DNA of 50,093 bases, from contig CAJFTU010000054.1 of NCBI GenBank assembly GCA_904420065.1, forward strand, positions 1 through 50,093. The letters run 5' to 3'. Of this stretch, positions 26,138 to 33,453 are shown piece after piece; the first letter of the stretch is position 1; each line of letters begins with the position of its first letter. This DNA is from an uncultured Emergencia sp. GTDB lineage: Bacteria > Bacillota > Clostridia > Peptostreptococcales > Anaerovoracaceae. A program made the translations under genes and the position numbers. The notes under the pieces are model-generated. The model was not told the DNA's origin. It searched no databases and worked only from the letters and a program-made list of their open reading frames with translations.

Positions 26138-26166
26138 TTGTAAAGAAAGAATGAAAGTATTATAAT
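26138..26166 (+). promoter_or_regulatory. Promoter of glpP
   Basis: TTGTAA, 17 bp, TATAAT. Confidence 0.65.
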
Positions 26167-26204
26167 ATAAATTGAATATACCCTGAGTGAGAGAAGGAGA
26201 GAAA

Positions 26205-26762
26205 ATGGCGGTAGATTTCATGAAAAAACCCATTGCTGCGGCAATCAGAACAGAGAAGGACTTCAGTACGGCGCTTCGATCCAATGTGGATATGGTATTC
26301 CTGCTTCATTCCAACATTATGACGGTCAACCAGTGCGTGAAGGAAATTCACAGTGCAGGGAAAAAAGCGTTTATCCATGTCGATTTCGCTGAAGGGATCG
26401 GAAAAGATCGGTTTGGCCTCGAGTTTCTGGCCAAACAGGGTGTTGACGGCGTTTTGACGACCAGAACCAATATCGTCAAATCGGCCAGAGAGTTTGATCT
26501 GATCACCGTGCAGCGATTTTTTATCGTAGATTCTCATTCTGTGGGGACTTCGATCGAATCGATCAAGATATCCAAGCCGGATATCATAGAACTGATGCCG
26601 GGAATTGTGACAAAAAAGATCAGAGAGTTTTCGGAGAAAGCAGATATGCCGATCATCGCCGGGGGAATCGTAGAGACCGTCGACGAGGTCCGCGCGGCTC
26701 TTGCAGCAGGCGCCACGGTGGTTTCCACCGGAGAGGCAGCTCTGTGGAATGTGGAAGTGTAG
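26205..26762 (+). CDS. glpP: Glycerol-3-phosphate responsive antiterminator
   Basis: 185 residues from ATG 26205 (GGAGAG upstream; an in-frame GTG at 26187 overlaps this ribosome-binding site and is unlikely). Family signatures include VDMVFLLHSNIMTV, KKAFIHVDFAEGIGKD, GVDGVLTTRTN, FFIVDSHS and IELMPGI...IIAGGIV. In Bacillus GlpP binds glycerol-3-phosphate and the mRNA leader of glp genes to prevent termination. No glycerol gene lies in this window, so its target is elsewhere. A beta-CASP RNase gene follows 10 bases later. Confidence 0.92.
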   Translation: MAVDFMKKPIAAAIRTEKDFSTALRSNVDMVFLLHSNIMTVNQCVKEIHSAGKKAFIHVDFAEGIGKDRFGLEFLAKQGVDGVLTTRTNIVKSAREFDLITVQRFFIVDSHSVGTSIESIKISKPDIIELMPGIVTKKIREFSEKADMPIIAGGIVETVDEVRAALAAGATVVSTGEAALWNVEV

Positions 26763-26772
26763 CGGAGGAGTT

Positions 26773-28446
26773 ATGAAGATTAAATTTTGCGGCGCCGCAT
26801 CAGGCGTGACGGGATCCTGTCACTTATTGACCACGGAAGACCACAAGATCCTTTTGGACTGCGGTCAGTTTCAGGGAGGAAAGGCACAGGAGGCTCTGAA
26901 TTACGAACCGTTTCCTTTTGAGCCTTCAGAAATCGAGTGTGTGATTTTGAGTCATGCCCATATTGACCACTGCGGCAGACTGCCGCTTTTGGTTAAACGC
27001 GGATTTACCGGAAAAATATACTGTACTGACGCGACAGCGGATCTGCTCGACGTGATGCTGAAGGACAGCGGATACATCCACGAGAAGGACGCGGAGTGGA
27101 AGAACAGGAAGGCCGAGAGAGCAGGAAAACCTCCGGTAGAACCGCTTTATACATATGACGACGCCTGCAAGACATTGGAATTTGTCCAGCCTGTTCTCTA
27201 CGACCAGCTCATCCAGATTAACGACGATATGCGCATCGTGTTCAATGATGCCGGTCACATATTGGGATCCGCCATAACCGAGCTGTGGGTTCGCGAAGGT
27301 GATGGAGAGTCCAAAATCGTCTTTTCCGGTGATCTGGGCATGATCAACAGGCCCATTCTCCGGGATCCAACCGTTATAAAAAAGGCGGATTATGTCATCA
27401 TGGAGACTACTTACGGAAATCGAAATCATCCAGCCAATGCAACCAGCATAAAAGCCCTTCTGGACATTGTGTTGAAGACTGTTCGCAGAGGAGGCACCGT
27501 GGTGATACCGTCCTTTGCCGTTGGCAGAACCCAGGAGTTGATCTTTGAATTCAATAAATTTTACGAAGAACACAGCGAATACAAGGAAGAACTGGATAAA
27601 CTGATGGTTTATGTGGATAGTCCCATGGCGACGACGGCTACAGAGGTCTTTCGCAGGAACGCGCAGGTATTCGACGAAGAGACTCGAAATTATATTCTGA
27701 AAGGGGATAACCCGCTGGATTTTAAGAATCTGCGATTTACCCGAAGCACTGCCGAATCCCAGGCGCTCAATATGGATCGGACGCCGAAGGTGATCATTTC
27801 AGCCAGCGGCATGTGTGAGGCCGGCCGCATTCGCCATCATCTGAAGCACAATCTTTGGGACTCCAGATCCAGCATTATCTTCGTCGGCTATCAGGCGGAG
27901 GGCACTCTCGGAAAGCTTCTGGTAGAAGGCAAGAAGGATGTAACCCTGTTCGGTGAGGAAATTCACGTCAACGCTGAAATCTATAATTTAGAAGGATTTT
28001 CCGGTCATGCCGATCAAAACGGTCTGTTTTCCTGGATTGCCGGATTTCGCCAGAAGCCGAAGCAGGTGTTCCTCGTTCATGGAGAAGAGGATTCGAAGAA
28101 AGATTTTGCTGAGCTGATACACGGCAGGCTGGGATACGATCCGGTAGTGGTTCTGGGAACTTCCGAATTTGAGCTGGATCTGAATACGGCTCGTCTTCTC
28201 AACTATGAAGAGGCGGAAGAAGAAGGTTACCGGGATGAAGAGATTCAGAATCTCAGAAATAAAATTGCTTCCATTCACGGCGATATTGAAAGCATCCTCT
28301 ACAATGCGGATTTGGCCATGGGCAAACATATCTCAGAGGATAAGATGATAAAGATAAACAATATCGTTCAGGAATTGGAAAAGGCGACGATGGTTCTCGG
28401 CTCCACGGTGACAGAAGAGGATCGTCCGGTTTCGCCGCAGAATTGA
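26773..28446 (+). CDS. Beta-CASP family metallo-beta-lactamase-fold RNase (Ysh1/CPSF-like)
   Basis: 557 residues from ATG 26773 (GGAGGAG upstream). The zinc signature is HAHIDHCGRLP (about 57-67). Further metal ligands lie in DAGHILGS and VFSGDLG. The beta-CASP insertion has METTYGNR, PSFAVGRTQEL and ISASGMCEAGRIRHH. The C-terminal RNA-specificity motif is SGHADQNGL followed by VFLVHGEE. This architecture is that of RNA-processing exo/endonucleases. A charged C-terminal helix (about 480-557) extends beyond the usual core. It follows glpP closely and precedes a homoserine dehydrogenase gene. Confidence 0.9.
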   Translation: MKIKFCGAASGVTGSCHLLTTEDHKILLDCGQFQGGKAQEALNYEPFPFEPSEIECVILSHAHIDHCGRLPLLVKRGFTGKIYCTDATADLLDVMLKDSGYIHEKDAEWKNRKAERAGKPPVEPLYTYDDACKTLEFVQPVLYDQLIQINDDMRIVFNDAGHILGSAITELWVREGDGESKIVFSGDLGMINRPILRDPTVIKKADYVIMETTYGNRNHPANATSIKALLDIVLKTVRRGGTVVIPSFAVGRTQELIFEFNKFYEEHSEYKEELDKLMVYVDSPMATTATEVFRRNAQVFDEETRNYILKGDNPLDFKNLRFTRSTAESQALNMDRTPKVIISASGMCEAGRIRHHLKHNLWDSRSSIIFVGYQAEGTLGKLLVEGKKDVTLFGEEIHVNAEIYNLEGFSGHADQNGLFSWIAGFRQKPKQVFLVHGEEDSKKDFAELIHGRLGYDPVVVLGTSEFELDLNTARLLNYEEAEEEGYRDEEIQNLRNKIASIHGDIESILYNADLAMGKHISEDKMIKINNIVQELEKATMVLGSTVTEEDRPVSPQN

Positions 28447-28474
28447 TTTTTCCACAGCGATGAGGAGGAAAGAT

Positions 28475-29509
28475 ATGGAAGATTTAAAGCTGGCCCTTCT
28501 GGGGTTTGGCAACGCCGCTCAGGCGTTTGCCAGGATGCTTTTGGACAAAGAGGAAGAGATCGAGCGGACCTATGGCAGAGGCGTTAAAGTGACGGCGGTT
28601 ACGACTCCGACCAAGGGGACGATTTTAAACGGCAGAGGCATCGATCTCGAAAAGGCGCTGAAAGATGTGGCCTCTGTCGGTCGCTTTAGGGAGGACACGG
28701 AAGGACTCTGTCAGATGGATGCTTTTCAGGTCATCGAAAAGGCGGACTGTGATGTGGTCTGCGAATTGACGCCGCTGAATATCGCCACGGGGCAGCCTGC
28801 GACGGATCATATCCGCCGGGCGTTTCAACGGGGAAAACATGTGATCAGCGCCAACAAAGGTCCCATAGCATGGGCCTTTGACGAATTGAAAAGCCTGGCC
28901 GAAGAGAAGGGGCTGCTGTTCTTCTATGAGACGACGGTAATGGACGGAACGCCGGTTTTCAATCTGATGGAGCATACGCTGAAGTTCTGTAAGGTGACGG
29001 AGGTATCCGGAATTCTCAACAGTACGACCAATTATATATTGGAGGAACTGGCCTGCGGAAAAGCGTTCGACGAAATCCTCGAGGCGGGAAAGAAAAAGGG
29101 CTTTATCGAAGCGGATCCGTCAATGGACATCGAAGGCTTTGATGCGGCGGCAAAGACGGCCGCCCTGCTGAACGTGCTGATGGGCGCGGGAATTACGCCG
29201 GCGGATGTGAAGCGGGAAGGTATTGAGAATATCACGGTGGACACCATAAGAGAAGCCGAAAAGCGGGGAAAGGTGATCAAACTCCTGTGCTGTGGAAAAC
29301 GGGAGGGAGACAAAACCGAAGCATGGGTGAAACCGGTGGAAGTGGATCGGCACGATATGCTTGCATCCATTGACAGCACTACTTCGGTGGTATCGATTAC
29401 AACCGATCTGATGGGAAAGCTGTCGATCATAGAGCATCAGCCGGAAATACAGCAAACAGCTTACGGCATTTTCGGCGATGTGATAAGAGTACTGGATAGT
29501 CTGAAATAG
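28475..29509 (+). CDS. Homoserine dehydrogenase family protein, without ACT domain
   Basis: NAD(P)-dependent oxidoreductase reducing aspartate semialdehyde to homoserine in the threonine/methionine branch. 344 residues from ATG 28475 (GAGGAGG upstream). The Rossmann motif is LALLGFGNAAQAF, the catalytic loop HVISANKGPIAW, the substrate region ILNSTTNYIL, and EADPSMDIEGFDAAAKTA. It lacks the C-terminal ACT regulatory domain found in many longer homologues, so feedback control by threonine through ACT is not expected. No thrB, thrC or lysC is adjacent. Confidence 0.85.
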   Translation: MEDLKLALLGFGNAAQAFARMLLDKEEEIERTYGRGVKVTAVTTPTKGTILNGRGIDLEKALKDVASVGRFREDTEGLCQMDAFQVIEKADCDVVCELTPLNIATGQPATDHIRRAFQRGKHVISANKGPIAWAFDELKSLAEEKGLLFFYETTVMDGTPVFNLMEHTLKFCKVTEVSGILNSTTNYILEELACGKAFDEILEAGKKKGFIEADPSMDIEGFDAAAKTAALLNVLMGAGITPADVKREGIENITVDTIREAEKRGKVIKLLCCGKREGDKTEAWVKPVEVDRHDMLASIDSTTSVVSITTDLMGKLSIIEHQPEIQQTAYGIFGDVIRVLDSLK

Positions 29510-29516
29510 ATGAGCT

Positions 29517-30485
29517 ATGACAGCGATATTTATGAAAGAAAAAATTACTGAGAAAAAATGGTTTATTTACGCGCTGGTTCCCCTGTGTGCGCTTTGCTGG
29601 GGGTTCTCCTATCTGGGCACAACCGTAGCGTTGGCAAGCCTTGCTCCCATGCAGCTGCTGTCTCTGCGCTGGACGGTTTCCGCGCTGATCTTTATCATCC
29701 TGTCTGCTCTGCGGATCGTCAGGATAAACTACAAGGGGAAGGATATCCGTCTCATTCTGATGGTCGGAATTCTTCAGCCGTGCATCTACTCCATATTTGA
29801 AACCATGGGAATTAAACTGACCACCACGTCAGAGTCCTCGATTTTTATTGCTACCATTCCGCTCATGGTGCTGCTTATCGGTTCCCTGTTTCTTCACCGA
29901 AAAAACAGCAAAAAAACCATAGCGGCAATCGCAATGGCTTTTGCCGGCGTTGTGATCTGTGTTGCCGGTTCTCCCGGATTTTCCATAGGAGGAAAGGGAA
30001 CGGGTTATCTTCTGCTGCTGGGCGCGGTAATTACGGGGGCGCTCTACTCCTACGCCGGAAGTAAAGCTGCGGAGCAGTTTGATGCGATTGAGGTGACCTT
30101 CGGCATCTCCATCATGGGATGTATCTTTTTCAACTGCATCAGCTTCGCCATGGGTTACGGGGTCAGCGGATATCAGGCCTGTTTTGCCGATGCGGAGCTG
30201 CTTGCCGGCGTTTTGTTCCTCGGTATGTGCTGTTCCTGTCTGTGCTATCTGATCTTCAATTTTGTTTTGGGAAAATTGCCTACAGCGATTGGGACTAACA
30301 TGATCGCAAATTCAACTACTGCGGTAGGCGTAATTTCCGGCTGCGCCTTTGCGGGCGATCCTTTCGGCTGGTATACCGTGGCAGGCGTCGCATTGACGAT
30401 CGCCGGAGTGTGCCTTTCCTCCGTACAGGATAAGGAAAAGGAGGAACCCAGAGGAGAAGCTGAGGCGACAGACTCTGCGCAGTAG
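29517..30485 (+). CDS. DMT superfamily (EamA) transporter
   Basis: 322 residues with about ten hydrophobic segments in two homologous EamA halves. Typical features are FSYLGTTVALASLAPMQLLS in the first helix pair and GTNMIANSTTAVGVISG near the end of the second half. Members export amino acids, metabolites or drugs; the substrate is unknown. The start at 29517 has a weak ribosome-binding site; ATG 29532 is possible. A strong terminator follows. Confidence 0.88.
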   Translation: MTAIFMKEKITEKKWFIYALVPLCALCWGFSYLGTTVALASLAPMQLLSLRWTVSALIFIILSALRIVRINYKGKDIRLILMVGILQPCIYSIFETMGIKLTTTSESSIFIATIPLMVLLIGSLFLHRKNSKKTIAAIAMAFAGVVICVAGSPGFSIGGKGTGYLLLLGAVITGALYSYAGSKAAEQFDAIEVTFGISIMGCIFFNCISFAMGYGVSGYQACFADAELLAGVLFLGMCCSCLCYLIFNFVLGKLPTAIGTNMIANSTTAVGVISGCAFAGDPFGWYTVAGVALTIAGVCLSSVQDKEKEEPRGEAEATDSAQ

Positions 30486-30495
30486 CGATCTTTTT

Positions 30496-30520
30496 CCCGG
30501 CCATGGGGCCGGGATTTTTT
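30496..30520 (+). terminator. Terminator after the EamA transporter
   Basis: 7 bp GC stem CCCGGCC / GGCCGGG with ATGG loop, then ATTTTTT. Confidence 0.9.
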
Positions 30521-30542
30521 ATGCCTCCATGTCGATAAATGA

Positions 30543-30571
30543 TTGACATTAAATGTAAAATATGGTAAAAA
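30543..30571 (+). promoter_or_regulatory. Promoter upstream of the 135-residue gene
   Basis: TTGACA, 17 bp, TAAAAA. Perfect -35, weaker -10. Confidence 0.5.
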
Positions 30572-30600
30572 ATAGACAGAGGTTTCGGAAAGAGGAAAGT

Positions 30601-31008
30601 ATGGCAAGAGAGTGGCAGCAGACGAAGTACAAACAGTTCGTCATGCCGGATACCGTGTATTACCAGTGCCTTTGGGCTGTCAGAGATCTGGAGCGGATGG
30701 AGAAGCGGAGAAGCGAGCTGATCGCCGAAAATGAAGGTGTTTTGCCGGGAAGACATATTGTCAGTGACAAGAACAGCGGATTTATACCCCATAGGCCTAC
30801 CGAGGAGCAGGCTGTAGAGCGGGCCATTTTAGACGAGCGTATAAAGGCTATTCGAGATGCTTTGGAGGTAGTACCGGAAGAGTACCGGTCTTTTATTCTC
30901 AGCAACATCATCCTGAAGAATTCGGGAAAAGCTTATCCCGATAAAATCTGGAAATACTGGAAACAGCGTTTTCTCTACAATGTAGCGAAAAATCTCTCTC
31001 TCATGTAG
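30601..31008 (+). CDS. Small helical protein of unknown function before the Tad-like operon
   Basis: 135 residues from ATG 30601 (AGAGGAAAG upstream). It is predicted to be all-helical and soluble, rich in charged residues. The last ~45 residues (EVVPEEYRSFILSNIILK, then KIWKYWKQRFLYNVAKNL) resemble a small helix-turn-helix such as sigma region 4 or a phage ArpU-type activator, but the match is too weak to name. It has its own promoter. A promoter and hairpin separate it from the Tad-like operon, so it may be a regulator of that operon or an unrelated gene. Confidence 0.6.
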   Translation: MAREWQQTKYKQFVMPDTVYYQCLWAVRDLERMEKRRSELIAENEGVLPGRHIVSDKNSGFIPHRPTEEQAVERAILDERIKAIRDALEVVPEEYRSFILSNIILKNSGKAYPDKIWKYWKQRFLYNVAKNLSLM

Positions 31009-31039
31009 AGGTTTCAGCGAATTCCCGGATAAAAAACAG

Positions 31040-31068
31040 TTGTAAGAGATGGAAAAATGTGGTAATAT
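31040..31068 (+). promoter_or_regulatory. Promoter of the Tad-like operon
   Basis: TTGTAA, 17 bp, TAATAT. The transcript would start near 31075, only about 20 bases before the leader hairpin at 31096. Confidence 0.55.
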
Positions 31069-31095
31069 GATATTGGGAGAAATTGGAAAAAGATG

Positions 31096-31126
31096 GAAGC
31101 AGGCTGTGTGACAGCCTGCTTCTTTT
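31096..31126 (+). terminator. Leader terminator/attenuator of the Tad-like operon
   Basis: Perfect 11 bp stem GAAGCAGGCTG / CAGCCTGCTTC with a 5-base loop and TTTT. It lies between the operon promoter and the ribosome-binding site of the first gene. Depending on whether transcripts start at 30543 or 31040 it ends the preceding message or attenuates the operon. Confidence 0.65.
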
Positions 31127-31144
31127 CTGAAGGAGAGGAGGAAC

Positions 31145-32137
31145 ATGAAAACAAAAAAGAGGAGAATAGCGAGAACAGCTGCCGCAGCTGTTCTTCTTTT
31201 TTTCTGCACTTCGGGAGCGATTTTTGCGGCATATATCATTTCGGGACCTTCAGGAGGGAGAATCTCACTGATCCCCGTCAGCAACGTGAATTGCCGAGGA
31301 GAGATGACCGCATCGCCGCAGATGATCAATACTGGACAAAGCGTGACCTTTCAGCTGAAGGACGGCGGGTCTCCGGGAAATTTTACCGGTCATGCAAAGA
31401 CTCACAACGGAACGGCCGAGTATCGCTTTGCCGGCGTATCCCGTTTTCTGATCGTTGTAGAAGGCAGAGAATACTTTTCCGACCGGGCTGTACACCGTTT
31501 TTCAAAGGCAGGAACATACGAGGCAAAGGGCTACATTACTTTTCGATGGACAACCTCGAAAAATAAGATCCGCGCAGGATATCCCCCTTCCTATTTCAGA
31601 ACGCTGATTCTTTCCAGGACGATTCGTGTGACTGATCTGGAGGAAGCGGCAGAAGGCGAAAATACGAAGGAACAGACCGAGCCTGCAGAGGAAGAAAAGG
31701 AGAAGGAGGCCGATGCAGAGCCTCAGACGCCTATTATTGTCGGAACGGTTTCTCATACCACTGCGTGGGAAGAAAACCGAAAAAAATTCAATGCGTTCTG
31801 CAGAAAACGGAATTTGCCGCAGTGGGTACGGCCGCCGGAGGTATTTTGGTCGGGAGAGCAGTTTGTCCTGTCCGCAGATGTATTCAGCGAAGAAGAACCA
31901 GGAGCCGTTCGCGTTTTCATCGAAGGAACCGACTATCGAACCCGGCTGTACCGCAAGGACGGAAGATGGATGGGGACGCTTTTTGACGGAAGTATGATCC
32001 GGCGCTGGGGACAGAACGGAAAACAGCCGTTGAACTTTATCTTTTCCGCTGTGGTCGGCGGATCTTATTGTGAAGATCGAAAGGTGATCTATGTGGATGA
32101 CAGACAGCCTTACTGGCTGATGCACAGAAAGGAGTGA
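31145..32137 (+). CDS. Secreted or membrane-anchored protein, first gene of the Tad-like operon
   Basis: 330 residues. A signal peptide or N-terminal anchor (about 8-31) is followed by a beta-rich domain of about 120 residues (41-163; includes INTGQSVTFQL and FSKAGTYEAKGY, a pattern like PKD/Ig-type folds). Then come an acidic Glu/Pro-rich linker (about 165-195) and a second beta-rich domain (VFWSGEQFVLSADVF, RVFIEGTDYRTRLYRKDG). No catalytic signature is seen. Its place at the head of the operon suggests an extracytoplasmic structural or cell-wall-facing part of the apparatus. AGGAGAGGAGG precedes the ATG. It ends 7 bases before the CpaB-like gene. Confidence 0.7.
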   Translation: MKTKKRRIARTAAAAVLLFFCTSGAIFAAYIISGPSGGRISLIPVSNVNCRGEMTASPQMINTGQSVTFQLKDGGSPGNFTGHAKTHNGTAEYRFAGVSRFLIVVEGREYFSDRAVHRFSKAGTYEAKGYITFRWTTSKNKIRAGYPPSYFRTLILSRTIRVTDLEEAAEGENTKEQTEPAEEEKEKEADAEPQTPIIVGTVSHTTAWEENRKKFNAFCRKRNLPQWVRPPEVFWSGEQFVLSADVFSEEEPGAVRVFIEGTDYRTRLYRKDGRWMGTLFDGSMIRRWGQNGKQPLNFIFSAVVGGSYCEDRKVIYVDDRQPYWLMHRKE

Positions 32138-32144
32138 GAGGCAG

Positions 32145-32693
32145 GTGGATCGAGGAAAAAGAATCATCGGCGTTGTTGTCGTCATCGTCAGCGTTTTTAC
32201 ACTGATCGCATGGGAAAAATGGGGGAAAGACCGGTTCCTCTACGATGAGATCCTGGTACTCAACAAAAATGTGGAGAAGGGTACCGTGATTACAGAGGAA
32301 ATGCTGTCAGAAAAGAGAATCGGAGGGACGGAAAAAGACTGTCTTTCTGCCGATGACAGAGAGTACGTCATTGGTCGGGAGGCGGCCTTTTTTGTACACA
32401 AAGGGGTTCCTCTGTTCCGGGAGTACTTTCAACAGAGCAGCCTTTCGGCCGACGAAGAAAGAGGGCAGTATCTCCTGTCGGTACCGGCAGACTGGCTGAC
32501 CTGTATGCCGGCGTCGTTGGGAAGAGGCGACAAGATCTTCTTTTTTCGCGGCGGCGATTTTGTCACGTCGGCTATGGTCGCTTCTGTGGATGAGGAAAAG
32601 ACCTTTATGGAAATCGTCGTATCGGACGAACAGGCGTCTGCGCTTTCAAAAATTGGCGGAAGCGGGGAAATCATGACGGTGATCTATAACTGA
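32145..32693 (+). CDS. CpaB/RcpC-like SAF domain protein
   Basis: 182 residues starting at GTG 32145 (AGGAG 10 bases upstream). One N-terminal membrane helix (about 7-24) is followed by a SAF domain (VLNKNVEKGTVITEEMLSEK) and a C-terminal beta domain. This is the layout of CpaB/RcpC, a periplasmic or extracytoplasmic part of Tad pilus systems, here shorter than the ~250-300-residue proteobacterial proteins. Identification rests on the SAF pattern plus position before TadZ- and CpaF-like genes. Confidence 0.7.
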   Translation: MDRGKRIIGVVVVIVSVFTLIAWEKWGKDRFLYDEILVLNKNVEKGTVITEEMLSEKRIGGTEKDCLSADDREYVIGREAAFFVHKGVPLFREYFQQSSLSADEERGQYLLSVPADWLTCMPASLGRGDKIFFFRGGDFVTSAMVASVDEEKTFMEIVVSDEQASALSKIGGSGEIMTVIYN

Positions 32694-32706
32694 AGGGAGA
32701 AAAGAT

Positions 32707-33453
32707 ATGAAACATGTTATTGGTTTTTTTGGCGGCGACAGTCAGGTAGGGACAACGATGATCGCGCAGTCTGTCGCCGAACTGCTGAAAGAGAGGGGAA
32801 AGAGAGTTCTGCTTATCCTGGGAAGCGGTAAGTACGGCGGGGAGTTTGTCCACGCGGGGGCGAGGAGTTCCCTGGATGATTTGAAAGCGGGAATTCGCAG
32901 CGGAAAGATTTCTGAGGATGACCTGGATCAGGTGATCGAGGAAGTGAAAGGAATATGGGTACTGCCGTCAGTTCGAAATCCCATGTCTGTCAGGTATTTT
33001 CCCGAAAACACCTATGAGGTGATGTTGGCCTCTGCCGGTGAAGAGTTTGACTATATCGTCATAGACGGAGGAGAGGATGCCAATTCGGGCCTGATGATTT
33101 CCGCGCTGAATATATCTGATGACCGCTTTTTCATCACGACCCAGCAATCCAAATCTGTACATCGTTTTTTGCTTCTGCAGAAAAATGTGCTGGAACCACT
33201 GCAGCTGCAGGGACAGCTTATCATCAACAAATACGTAGCGGATCCGGCTCTTTTCCTGAAACAGGATGTACTGTCCCTGTGCGGGAGAGAGGCTGCCTTT
33301 ACCGTTCCGTATATCGAGTATGGATGGCAGGCCGAAATGGAAGGGCGAACGCTGCTTCACTTCAGTCGATTTGCCAAGGCATTAGGTAACATTGCAGATA
33401 TTTTCGTTCCCGTGGAAAAGAGGGCAGGCGTATGGAAAAAGAGTTTTGCTTAG
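32707..33453 (+). CDS. TadZ/CpaE-like ParA-fold ATPase with degenerate P-loop
   Basis: 248 residues. The MinD/ParA fold is visible in HVIGFFGGDSQVGTTMIAQS (P-loop, 3-22), the ELLKERGKRVLLI strand and FDYIVIDGGEDANSG (switch region). Where normal members have KGGVGKTT, this protein reads GDSQVGTT, so both the signature lysine and the P-loop lysine are replaced (D11 and T16). ATP hydrolysis is therefore doubtful. TadZ/CpaE proteins position Tad machinery at the cell pole. Its 3' end overlaps the CpaF-like start by 22 bases, indicating translational coupling. Confidence 0.75.
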   Translation: MKHVIGFFGGDSQVGTTMIAQSVAELLKERGKRVLLILGSGKYGGEFVHAGARSSLDDLKAGIRSGKISEDDLDQVIEEVKGIWVLPSVRNPMSVRYFPENTYEVMLASAGEEFDYIVIDGGEDANSGLMISALNISDDRFFITTQQSKSVHRFLLLQKNVLEPLQLQGQLIINKYVADPALFLKQDVLSLCGREAAFTVPYIEYGWQAEMEGRTLLHFSRFAKALGNIADIFVPVEKRAGVWKKSFA

